Position numbers and translations under genes: made by a program. The notes under the pieces are model-generated. The model had not been told where the DNA came from, did no database searches, and saw nothing but the letters and a program-made list of their open reading frames with translations. Positions 16,148 through 23,730 of a DNA stretch of 64,000 nucleotides are shown here, piece after piece (the stretch's first letter is position 1; every line of letters starts with the position of its first letter). Source of the stretch: Mycolicibacterium sp. P9-64 (GTDB taxonomy: Bacteria; Actinomycetota; Actinomycetes; Mycobacteriales; Mycobacteriaceae). Location: positions 427,898-491,897 of the forward strand of contig NZ_NPKO01000006.1 in the NCBI RefSeq assembly GCF_008329605.1, in the 5' to 3' direction.

Positions 16148-16726
16148 TCAGCCGACGAGAGCGTCGAGTGCCTCCCTGGTCTCGGGATCGGCCCTTCCGA
16201 GTTCGAGCTCCATCAGCGCACACTCGGCCGTCGCGGCCACCCACAACCGCGCCGACTGGCGAGGGTGTCGCCGTCCCATCGCCTCGAAGTCGGCGGTCAG
16301 GACGTCGACGTTTCGCCGATTGCGTGCCAGCACCTCGTCGGCGATCGGCAGGTGCCCCCTCGCCTCGAGCAGCAGGGCTTTCACGCCACGGTCGCGCAGA
16401 CAGCCGTCGAGATAGGTGCGGGCCGCCAGCGCCAGCCGTTCTCGGCCTGGCGCCATGTCTGCGACGGCGGCGAAGAACTCGTCGGCAAGGGCATCGTGGA
16501 ACCGTCGGTGCAGCGCCACCAAATAGCCGGTGCGATCCGGGAAGTGATGGAAGAACGCGCCTTTCGAGACACCGGCAGCTGCGACCACGGCGTTCACGCT
16601 GAGGCCTTCGAGGCCGAGTTGCTCGGCGAGTTCGAGGCCCGTCTCGATCAGCTTCTGGCGGGTTCGTGCCGCTGCCTCGGTGCGCTTGTTGCCCGTGAGT
16701 TCTCGATCCGTGCCCTGAGTCACCAC
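16148..16726 (-). CDS. TetR family transcriptional regulator
   Basis: A 192-residue TetR repressor. The helix-turn-helix lies at about residues 12-60: RTRQKLIETGLELAEQLG, LEGLSVNAVVAAAGVSKGAF and FHHFPDRTGYLVAL. The C-terminal ligand domain is alpha-helical and of typical length. I chose the first of two adjacent GTG codons, which follows AGGGAGA; the open frame upstream lacks coding character. Its promoter region holds a perfect palindrome at 16777-16794 shared with the divergent hydrolase gene, so it probably represses itself and that gene. Confidence 0.85.
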   Translation of the reverse strand: MVTQGTDRELTGNKRTEAAARTRQKLIETGLELAEQLGLEGLSVNAVVAAAGVSKGAFFHHFPDRTGYLVALHRRFHDALADEFFAAVADMAPGRERLALAARTYLDGCLRDRGVKALLLEARGHLPIADEVLARNRRNVDVLTADFEAMGRRHPRQSARLWVAATAECALMELELGRADPETREALDALVG

Positions 16727-16776
16727 TGCAGTCTCCCTCTTGCCGTCGTGGATGCCCGAGCCTAGTCTAGCCACAG

Positions 16777-16794
16777 ACCGACCGCCCGGTCGGT
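16777..16794. promoter_or_regulatory. TetR-type operator in a divergent promoter
   Basis: ACCGACCGCCCGGTCGGT is a perfect inverted repeat with 8-bp arms and a 2-bp centre. It lies between the divergent TetR gene (start 16726) and the alpha/beta hydrolase gene (start near 16810). ACCGACC-type palindromes are common TetR operators in actinobacteria. Confidence 0.75.
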
Positions 16795-16809
16795 GAAAGG
16801 ATGACGCCG

Positions 16810-17640
16810 ATGCCAACCATGACTCTGTCCGCCGCCGGCACGCATGCCACGGTCTCCTACACCGACGACGGCTCGGGCCCGCCCGTCCTGCTGCTGCACG
16901 CGGCGCTGCACGACCGCACCGACTACACCTCGGTACACGGCGCCCTCGGAGCGGGACGCCGCGTGATCGCGCTCGACTGGCCAGGGCACGGCGAGTCGCC
17001 CTCGGCTGACGACGAACCCCTCGGCGCCGTCGAGTTGGGCGACCTGGCAGTCGAATTCGCCGACCGGCTCGACCTGAGCAACGTCGTCGTGGTCGGAAAC
17101 TCCATCGGCGGCTACGCCGCGTGCCGGCTGGCCATCGAGCGGCCCGGCCGCGTCGCCGGGGTCGTCCTCGTCAACACGGGTGGCTTCACTCCCCCCACCG
17201 CGGTCATCCGAGCGTTCTGCGCGGTCATGGGCAGGCCCTGGGTGATCCGGTCCGGCGCTTCGCTGTTCGTCCGGGCCTACATGCACGCGAAGACTCCAGC
17301 CGAGTGCGCCATGGTGTCCCGCGTGGTGGCCAGGGCGCACACCACGTCGGGGTCGCGGACGGCGGCCGCACTGTGGCGCAGCTTCACCGAGCCCGGTCAC
17401 GACCTACGCGACCGCGCCGCGGGCATTACCGCGCCGGTGCTGATCACCTGGGGCACGAAGGACCCCACCGCGACGACCAAGTGGGGCCGCGCAGTGCAGG
17501 CGGCGATCCCCGGTTCGACGTTCGTCGGGCTGAGCACCGGTCACGTGGTGTTTGCAGGCGATCCAGACGGCTGGCTCAACTCCGTCCTGCCGTTCGTCGA
17601 GTCAGCCCACAGCGTCGACCGACCTGCGACCCGCGGCTGA
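16810..17640 (+). CDS. Alpha/beta hydrolase
   Basis: A 276-residue alpha/beta hydrolase. The oxyanion segment is LLLHAALHD, the strand-turn DWPGHGES follows, and the nucleophile elbow is VGNSIGG (Ser). The acid is in TWGTKDPT and the histidine in STGHVVF. The ATG at 16810 has GAAAGG nine bases upstream; the ATG at 16801 abuts that site and is less likely. It is divergent from a TetR gene that probably represses it. Its 3' end overlaps the remnant of a DUF5701 gene on the other strand. The substrate is unknown. Confidence 0.85.
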   Translation: MPTMTLSAAGTHATVSYTDDGSGPPVLLLHAALHDRTDYTSVHGALGAGRRVIALDWPGHGESPSADDEPLGAVELGDLAVEFADRLDLSNVVVVGNSIGGYAACRLAIERPGRVAGVVLVNTGGFTPPTAVIRAFCAVMGRPWVIRSGASLFVRAYMHAKTPAECAMVSRVVARAHTTSGSRTAAALWRSFTEPGHDLRDRAAGITAPVLITWGTKDPTATTKWGRAVQAAIPGSTFVGLSTGHVVFAGDPDGWLNSVLPFVESAHSVDRPATRG

Positions 17641-18074
17641 CGCAAAGCCCAACCAGGTATGCCGATTGCCTGCCCAGCACCAGCCGACCTTGGGTGCGTT
17701 CTTGTTTCCCGCGCTATCGCGGCCGGTGCCGTTGCTGATCCAGAGTGAGTGTCAGAGGCGTCCGATTCGCGGCTGCGATGGCCGGATTGGCCTCGTCGGG
17801 ACTCCAATTGGCCATCTCGTCTCCGCGGTCGAGACCCTCGACGAGATAGACGGGTGACTCCGGCAGCTCGACCGTCGGAACGAACTCGTCGACGTCGGGC
17901 ATGTCGACCACCAGGAATCCCTGCCTTCCCGACAGGCTCAGCAGCGGCACCAATGCGGACGCCGCCACCAGATCCGGGTGCAGCGCCAACAGCGACCCCG
18001 ATGAGGCGTTCGGCCTGTTCGGGCAGGGTCGGCAAGGACGTCATCTCGGTGATCGCCAGCTCGCAACGGAGCAT
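17602..18074 (-). pseudogene. Degraded DUF5701 gene
   Basis: Minus-strand translation gives recognisable DUF5701 pieces in different frames. An N-terminal piece contains TSLPTLPEQAERLI. A central piece contains ASALVPLLSLSGRQGFLVVD, then MPDVDEFVPTVELPESPVYL and RGDEMANWSPDEA. A C-terminal piece contains ISNGTGRD and PKVGWCWAGNRHTWLGFAS. Between TPLTLTL and ISNGTG roughly 50-60 expected codons are missing and the frame shifts, giving an early stop. Another loss lies between the N-terminal and central pieces. Two internal deletions make function very unlikely. The end overlaps the alpha/beta hydrolase gene by 39 bases. Confidence 0.7.
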
Positions 18075-18128
18075 GGCGGCCGGAAAGTTCCTACGATCGG
18101 CAGAAATTCCGAGAGATGTGGAGTGGGC

Positions 18129-18818
18129 ATGGGTGCGGCCAGACTGCACGGTGACGGCGCGCGACCCGCACTGCCCGTGTCCCTGGTCGAGGTCGCCGAG
18201 CACCGGCTGCGCGCCGCGATCCTGAGCGGATCGCTCAAGCCGGGCGACAAGATCGTCGAAGAACAACTGTGCGCAGAGTTCGGCATCAGCAGGGCGCCGC
18301 TGCGCGAGGCGCTGCGGCTGCTCGGCCAGCAGGGCCTCGTCGAGCACCTCCCCCGACGCGGTGCACGCGTCACCGAGTGGTCGGCGACGGACATCCTGCA
18401 ACTCTTCGCCCTGCGTCACGTCCTGGAACGGCACGCCCTCGAGATGGCCCTTCCCCTGACCGAACCGGCGGTGGCACTGCTGCCAGTCCGGGCGGCCCTT
18501 GATCGAATGCGTTGTGCGGTAGACGAACTGGAGCGCGACGATGCGCACCGGATCTTCCACGCTGCCGTCGTCGGGCTCGCCGACAACCGCCAACTCGACA
18601 TCACACTGGAACCCATTCTGCTCAAACTTCAGCTCCCGATGGCGATGAACCTCAGGGAGGAGGCCCGCCACCACCGGGCCGACGACGGCATCGCCCGGCA
18701 TCAGGCGATCCTCTCGGCGTTGGAGACCAACGACGCGCACACCGTGCTCACGGCGCTCGAGGATCACGGTCATCTGCACTACCTGGGCTTGGAATCGGGG
18801 CTCCGGCACGATCGCTAA
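18129..18818 (+). CDS. GntR family (FadR/FCD subgroup) regulator
   Basis: A 229-residue GntR regulator. The winged helix spans about residues 20-85: VAEHRLRAAILSGSLKPGDK, EEQLCAEFGISRAPLREALR and a RGARVTEW wing. The C-terminal FCD effector domain has the metal-binding pattern of this subgroup (RHVLERHALE; RIFHAAVVGLADN; ARHQAILSALE; DHGHLHYLG). Small carboxylates are typical ligands. ATG at 18129 follows GTGGAG. It is encoded just upstream of, and probably controls, the allophanate/biuret cluster; a palindrome at 18857-18873 is the likely operator. Confidence 0.85.
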   Translation: MGAARLHGDGARPALPVSLVEVAEHRLRAAILSGSLKPGDKIVEEQLCAEFGISRAPLREALRLLGQQGLVEHLPRRGARVTEWSATDILQLFALRHVLERHALEMALPLTEPAVALLPVRAALDRMRCAVDELERDDAHRIFHAAVVGLADNRQLDITLEPILLKLQLPMAMNLREEARHHRADDGIARHQAILSALETNDAHTVLTALEDHGHLHYLGLESGLRHDR

Positions 18819-18856
18819 CACGATCGATACACGGCCGTACCGAAACCGCCATGATT

Positions 18857-18873
18857 CTGTCGACAATCGACAG
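18857..18873. promoter_or_regulatory. Putative GntR operator before the allophanate hydrolase gene
   Basis: CTGTCGACAATCGACAG is a perfect inverted repeat with 7-bp arms and a 3-bp centre. It ends two bases before the ATG at 18876 and directly follows the gene for the FadR-type GntR protein. Binding there would block initiation or translation of the catabolic genes. Confidence 0.6.
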
Positions 18874-18875
18874 AC

Positions 18876-20288
18876 ATGGCTTATGAAGCGCATGGCCCGT
18901 CGATCGGCCCGTCGGTGGCCGAGATCCTCGACTCGCACGCCGCAGGCACCGGCTCGCCGACCAAGACCGCGCTTCGGGTAGCCGACGCCATCGCCGCCCG
19001 CGGCGACGACGGGACCTGGCTGTCGACGGTGCCACGCGACGAATTGCTTACTGCCGCAGCTGAAATCGAGAACCGACCAGGCGCGAGGACCCTGCCGCTC
19101 TACGGCGTGCCGTTCGGGGTCAAGGACAGCATCGACGTCGCAGGCGTCCCGACGACGCTGTCGTGCCCCGATTACGCCTACGTACCCGAGGTCACCGCGC
19201 CCGCGGTGCGACGGCTACTGGAGGCGGGCGCGCTCTACGTCGGCAAGACCAACCTCGATCAGTTCGCCACCGGACTGAACGGCACCCGCACGCCGTACAC
19301 CGTGCCGCGCAGCGTCTACGGCGGCGAGATGATCTCTGGCGGTTCGAGTTCGGGCTCGGCGCTCGCCGTCGCGCTCGGCCAGGTTCCGTTCGCCGTCGCC
19401 ACCGACACCGCGGGCTCGGGCCGGGTACCCGCCGCGCTGAACGGGGTCGTCGGGTTCAAACCCTCACGCGGGCTGATCAGCACCGTGGGTCTGGTACCGG
19501 CGTGCAAGTCGTTGGACTGCATCAGCGTGATGGCAGGGTGCATCGACGACGTCGACAGGGTCTTCGACGTCATGACAGGCCGTGACGACGGCGATGCATG
19601 GTCGCGCGACGTGGGACCGCGCTACGCGGGCACCACCGTCCGCGTCGGGCTGCCGCCGGTGAGTGAACTCGAGTTCTTCGGCGATGCCGCGCTGCGCGAC
19701 GCGCACCTCGGGTTCCGGGAGCACCTCGCCCGCCAGGTCACCGTCGTCGACGTCTCCCTCGAACCCTTCCTGGCCGCGGGCGCTCTGCTCTACCAGGGCC
19801 CGTGGGTCGCCGAACGCCTTGTCGAGTTCGGCGACTTCCTCGCCGAGAAGCCGGATTCCATTCACCCCGTGGTCCGCGACATCCTCCGCAGCGGCGAGAA
19901 GTACACAGCCGTCGATGCGTTCGCGGCGCTGCAGCGCCTGCAGGAGCTCAAGGCTGAGGTCAATGGGCTGTGGCAGCGGATGGACGTGCTCGTGGTGCCG
20001 ACCATCGGCACCACGTTCACCGTCGACGAAGTCCTCGCCAGGCCCATCGACTGCAACACGATGCTCGGCCACTACACCCACTTCGGAAACCTGCTGGACC
20101 TCTTGGGTGTTGCCATTCCGCTCGGCGTCGCGGCCGACGGCAGACCGTTCAGCGCGATGCTGCTCGGCGCAGCGCTCACCGACGACACCGTCCTACACCT
20201 GGCCGCGCAGATCCTCGACGAGCCGCGCACGGCCGCCAGTTCCCCCGTCCTGCGGTCCGTACCCCAAACCTCCGAGGAGCCTGCATGA
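18876..20288 (+). CDS. atzF: Allophanate hydrolase (AtzF-type amidase)
   Basis: A 470-residue amidase-signature enzyme that would cleave allophanate to ammonia and CO2, the last step of biuret or urea-carboxylase routes. The Ser-cisSer-Lys triad is visible: Lys83 in FGVKDSID, Ser157/158 in SGGSSSGSA and nucleophile Ser181 in DTAGSGRVPA. The combination LPLYGVPFGVKD and FKPSRGLIST is characteristic of allophanate hydrolases. It is shorter than the roughly 600-residue AtzF because the C-terminal domain is absent. It overlaps the next gene by 4 bases. A generic amidase is the alternative, but the neighbour supports this call. Confidence 0.85.
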   Translation: MAYEAHGPSIGPSVAEILDSHAAGTGSPTKTALRVADAIAARGDDGTWLSTVPRDELLTAAAEIENRPGARTLPLYGVPFGVKDSIDVAGVPTTLSCPDYAYVPEVTAPAVRRLLEAGALYVGKTNLDQFATGLNGTRTPYTVPRSVYGGEMISGGSSSGSALAVALGQVPFAVATDTAGSGRVPAALNGVVGFKPSRGLISTVGLVPACKSLDCISVMAGCIDDVDRVFDVMTGRDDGDAWSRDVGPRYAGTTVRVGLPPVSELEFFGDAALRDAHLGFREHLARQVTVVDVSLEPFLAAGALLYQGPWVAERLVEFGDFLAEKPDSIHPVVRDILRSGEKYTAVDAFAALQRLQELKAEVNGLWQRMDVLVVPTIGTTFTVDEVLARPIDCNTMLGHYTHFGNLLDLLGVAIPLGVAADGRPFSAMLLGAALTDDTVLHLAAQILDEPRTAASSPVLRSVPQTSEEPA

Positions 20289-20986
20289 GCCAATCCATCG
20301 ACGTGCCCGCCGAACCGTCCACCTTCACGCTGGCGGCGGGTGCGACCGCGCTGATCGTCATCGACATGCAGCGAGACTTCCTGCTGCCCGGTGGATTCGG
20401 CGAGAGCCTCGGAAACGACGTCGACCAACTCCTCAAGGTGATACCACCACTGGCGGCGCTGATCGCCGCCGCCCGCGACGCAGGCATCATGGTCATCCAC
20501 ACCCGCGAAGGACATCAGCCCGATCTGTCCGACTGCCCACCGGCCAAGCTCAGACGCGGCGCGCCGTCGAAGCGGATCGGCGATCCCGGCAAGTACGGCC
20601 GCATCCTGATCCGCGGTGAGTACGGCCACGACATCGTCGACGAGCTGGCACCCATCGACGGTGAACTCGTCGTCGACAAGCCCGGCAAGGGCGCGTTCTA
20701 CGCCACCGAACTGCAGGAGGAACTGATCGGGGCGGGCATCACGCAGTTGCTGGTCACCGGGGTCACCACCGAGGTGTGCGTGCACACCACCACCAGAGAG
20801 GCCAACGATCGGGGCTACGAGTGCCTCGTCGTATCCGATTGTGTCGGCTCGTATTTCCCAGATTTCCAGCGCGTCGGTCTGGAGATGATCAAGGCACAGG
20901 GCGGCATCTTCGGATGGGTCGCCGACAGCACGGCCATGATCGCGGCGCTGCATCAACTCGCCAGCACTCCCCTTTCCCAGGTCTGA
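20285..20986 (+). CDS. biuH: Isochorismatase-fold cysteine hydrolase, probable biuret hydrolase
   Basis: A 233-residue cysteine hydrolase. The catalytic triad is Asp27 (IVIDMQRDF), Lys132 or Lys135 (DKPGKGAF) and Cys165 (TTEVCVHTT). HTREGHQPDLSD, the RIGDPGKYGRILIRGEYG segment and TTREANDRGYECL are features I recall from Rhizobium biuret hydrolase BiuH. It would convert biuret to allophanate plus ammonia, feeding the enzyme encoded just upstream. ATGA overlap indicates translational coupling. Ureidoacrylate or N-carbamoyl amidohydrolase activity is the alternative. Confidence 0.75.
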   Translation: MSQSIDVPAEPSTFTLAAGATALIVIDMQRDFLLPGGFGESLGNDVDQLLKVIPPLAALIAAARDAGIMVIHTREGHQPDLSDCPPAKLRRGAPSKRIGDPGKYGRILIRGEYGHDIVDELAPIDGELVVDKPGKGAFYATELQEELIGAGITQLLVTGVTTEVCVHTTTREANDRGYECLVVSDCVGSYFPDFQRVGLEMIKAQGGIFGWVADSTAMIAALHQLASTPLSQV

Positions 20987-20998
20987 GAGGACGTCACC

Positions 20999-22594
20999 AT
21001 GTCGGCTGAAGTCACCAACGCGCCCGCTGATCCGCCGATATCGAAGCCGCGCCCGTCCATTCCGTGGTGGACGCGTGGCGACACCAATGCGTTCTTCGGC
21101 CTCGGCTTCAACATCCTGGTCAACGTCCTGACGTTGACCGGCTTGATGATCGGCGTCATCAAAGTGCCTGCGGGCGACGTGCTCGGCACGGTGCTGCCCG
21201 CACTCGGGGTGGCCCTGATCCTCGGCAACCTGTACTACACGTTCCTCGCGCGACGGCTGGCCAGCCGTGAAAACCGCACCGACGTCACGGCACTGCCGTA
21301 CGGCCCGAGCGTGCCGCACATGTTCATCGTCGTCTTCGTCGTCATGCTGCCCGTGTATCTCGCCACCGACGATCCCATGCAGGCCTGGCAGTCCGGGCTG
21401 GCGTGGGCGTTCATGATCGGCATCATCGTGATGATCGGCGCCTTCGTCGGGCCCTACATCCGCAAGCTCACGCCGCGCGCCGCGATGCTCGGCACGTTGG
21501 CAGGCATCTCGATCACGTTCATCTCGATGCGGCCGGCCGCGCAGATGTGGGAGGCGGCGTGGATCGGTCTTCCCGTGCTGGCGATCATCCTGATCGGCTT
21601 CTTCACCGACGTGAGGCTGCCGTTCAACATCCCCGTGGGCCTTGCCGCACTGCTCGTGGGTACCGCCATCGGCTGGATCGGCGGTTTCATGTCGGCACCT
21701 GACGTCGGCAAGGCGGTGTCCGACATCGCACTGGGCATTCCGGATCTGCGGGTGGACATGTTGTTCTCCGGCCTCGCACACCTCGCGCCACTGCTCGGCA
21801 CCGCAATACCGTTGGGCGTCTACAACTTCACCGAGGCGATGAGCAACGTGGAAAGCGCAGCGGCGGCGGGTGACAACTACAACCTGCGCAGCGTGCTGCT
21901 CGCCGATGGCGCAGGCGCCGTCGTCGGCTCGGCGTTCGGCTCGCCGTTCCCGCCCGCGGTGTACATCGGCCACCCCGGCTGGAAGGACGCAGGCGGCCGG
22001 GCGAGTTACTCGCTCGCCAGCGGCGTGGTCATCGGAATCCTGTGCTTCATAGGGTTCTTCGGCGTGCTCGACGCGCTGCTGCCGGTACCGGCGATCGTGC
22101 CCATCTTGCTGTACATCGGGCTGTTGATCGGCGCTCAGGCGTTCCAGGCCGTGCCCCGACTGCACGCGGTCGCAGTGGTGGCGGCGCTGCTGCCGAACCT
22201 CGCGCAGTGGGCCAGCGGACTGATCGACAACGCGTTGAACGCGGCGGGCACGTCGGCAACCGAGGTCGGCATCGACAAGCTGAACGGCGCGGGCGTGGTC
22301 TACGAGGGTCTGCTGCACCTCGGCGAGGGAGCCGTTCTCGTGGGCCTGATCCTCGGCACCATGGTCACATTCATCCTCGAGAAGAAGTTCCTCTACGCCG
22401 CGATCGCCTCGGCTGTGGGCGCGGTGCTGTCATTCATCGGGCTGATCCATGCGCCCGAGGTGGCGTGGGCGGCCAATCCGCAGGTGGCATTGGGCTACCT
22501 GTTCTTCGGGATCGTCTGCGCCGCCTACTCATTCCTGCCAGGCGCGAAGGATCCCGTGGTGATCGACGAGGCGGACGTGGTCGCCGGGCACTAA
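20999..22594 (+). CDS. NCS2-family (xanthine/uracil/vitamin C-type) permease
   Basis: A 531-residue polytopic carrier with about 12-14 hydrophobic segments, of the AzgA-like NCS2 branch. Visible landmarks are WWTRGDTNAFFGLGFNILVN near the N-terminus, ALPYGPSVPH, VYNFTEAMSNVESAAAAGDN (the conserved acidic/Asn segment after TM8) and FGSPFPPAVYIGHPGW. It probably imports the nitrogenous substrate of this cluster (biuret, cyanurate-like or pyrimidine compounds). ATG at 20999 has GAGAGGACG upstream, 12 bases after the biuret hydrolase gene. Its stop overlaps the convergent cupin gene by 4 bases. Confidence 0.85.
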   Translation: MSAEVTNAPADPPISKPRPSIPWWTRGDTNAFFGLGFNILVNVLTLTGLMIGVIKVPAGDVLGTVLPALGVALILGNLYYTFLARRLASRENRTDVTALPYGPSVPHMFIVVFVVMLPVYLATDDPMQAWQSGLAWAFMIGIIVMIGAFVGPYIRKLTPRAAMLGTLAGISITFISMRPAAQMWEAAWIGLPVLAIILIGFFTDVRLPFNIPVGLAALLVGTAIGWIGGFMSAPDVGKAVSDIALGIPDLRVDMLFSGLAHLAPLLGTAIPLGVYNFTEAMSNVESAAAAGDNYNLRSVLLADGAGAVVGSAFGSPFPPAVYIGHPGWKDAGGRASYSLASGVVIGILCFIGFFGVLDALLPVPAIVPILLYIGLLIGAQAFQAVPRLHAVAVVAALLPNLAQWASGLIDNALNAAGTSATEVGIDKLNGAGVVYEGLLHLGEGAVLVGLILGTMVTFILEKKFLYAAIASAVGAVLSFIGLIHAPEVAWAANPQVALGYLFFGIVCAAYSFLPGAKDPVVIDEADVVAGH

Positions 22595-22974
22595 TCCCGC
22601 AGGAACGGGACCTCGGTCGCGGGCGCGAGCACGACGTACATCCGGCGCCATGGGTCGTCGCCGTGCAACTGCCACTGATGGCCCGTGCCAACGGTGTCCT
22701 CGGCGAGCAGGATGTCGCCGGGGTTGAGGGTGAACTCCTCACCGTCGCGAGTGGAGAACAGCAGCGTTCCGCTCAGTGTCACCACCAGCTGCCGGACCGG
22801 TGCCGTGTGCCAGGCCAGGGCACCGCCGCCGGCGGTCTCCTCGACCGTCACGTGCGCCGCGGCCATCGTGGGTGACACCAAGTCGGCGTTGCGCCCCGAA
22901 CTGAGGTCGAGCCGGCCGATCTCGACGTGCGAGGCACCGTCTTGACCCGTCCACAGTCGAACGCATCGAATCAT
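22591..22974 (-). CDS. Small cupin-domain protein
   Basis: A 127-residue single-domain cupin. Motif 1 is degenerate (LAWHTAPVRQLVVTLSGTLLF, one histidine), and motif 2 reads FTLNPGDILLAEDTVGTGHQW. Few metal ligands are certain, so a binding role is as likely as catalysis. ATG at 22974. It is convergent with the NCS2 permease, overlapping by 4 bases, and may have evolved with the nitrogen cluster, but no specific function can be assigned. Confidence 0.75.
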   Translation of the reverse strand: MIRCVRLWTGQDGASHVEIGRLDLSSGRNADLVSPTMAAAHVTVEETAGGGALAWHTAPVRQLVVTLSGTLLFSTRDGEEFTLNPGDILLAEDTVGTGHQWQLHGDDPWRRMYVVLAPATEVPFLRD

Positions 22975-23113
22975 TCGACAACGGTAGCCGTCACTGCCGT
23001 GCACAGCACTCGAGCGCGCCGCGGAGGCAGGCGTCACATCAGGTCGGGTCTGGTGCCGGACGTTACCCGCAGTTTCGTGGTCAACTGTCTACGAAGTCCC
23101 CTACGCTGACTTC

Positions 23114-23686
23114 ATGGCCGCTCGTACGCACAGCTCGGATCCCCGCGCCGAGCGGGTCCGCACCCTGTTGCGGGACGCTGCGTTCGCGTTGGCCCACGAA
23201 CGGTCCGTCGACGAGATCACGGTCGCTGACCTGGTTGCTCGGGCCGGCGTCAGCAGACAGGTCTTCTACCAACACTTCTCCGATCGCGACGATGCGGTCG
23301 CGACGGCGTTCACCGGGGCCTTCGCACGGGCAACCGCCGACATCGACGGCGACGCACGGGCCCGCATCATGCGGCTGTTCGACTTCGCCGAAAAACACCG
23401 CGCCATGTACCGCAACGTGGTGCCAAGCGCGGTGACCCAGCCCGTAGTCGCGGCGTTCCGGGCCGAACTCCTACCGGCCTGCGAGGAGATCGCCGCCCAG
23501 GGCATGACCGTCGTCGGCGCGATCGCCGACATCCCTCCGGAATCGGTCAGCCGCTTCCTGGTCGGCGGGTTCCAGGAAGTGCTGCGGTCATGGATGGAAG
23601 ACGCCGAGGCAACCGATCTGCGCGGCCGGGTGGCCGCAGCCCTCGACACCGTCGATGCGCTGCTCGGCCTCTCCGCCCGTCGCTGA
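23114..23686 (+). CDS. TetR family transcriptional regulator
   Basis: A 190-residue TetR regulator with the helix-turn-helix at residues 15-65: RTLLRDAAFALAHERSVDE, VADLVARAGVSRQVFYQHFS. ATG at 23114 lies 7 bases after a TACGCT hexamer (23102-23107), so transcription may begin at the start codon. Arms TTCGT and ACGAA flank about 12 bases at 23073-23095 and could be an operator. It is followed 44 bases later by the ABC-2-type membrane gene, which it probably controls. Confidence 0.85.
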   Translation: MAARTHSSDPRAERVRTLLRDAAFALAHERSVDEITVADLVARAGVSRQVFYQHFSDRDDAVATAFTGAFARATADIDGDARARIMRLFDFAEKHRAMYRNVVPSAVTQPVVAAFRAELLPACEEIAAQGMTVVGAIADIPPESVSRFLVGGFQEVLRSWMEDAEATDLRGRVAAALDTVDALLGLSARR

Positions 23687-23730
23687 TCACCACACTCCGA
23701 GACTCACACCCAGAAACGAAAGGCTCCACC

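Noticed and set aside
20072..22318. Very long minus-strand open frame of over 700 codons opposite the biuret hydrolase and NCS2 permease genes
   Set aside because: It is the antisense frame of well-supported genes, rich in Arg, His and Asp as expected for a high-GC shadow, with no domain.
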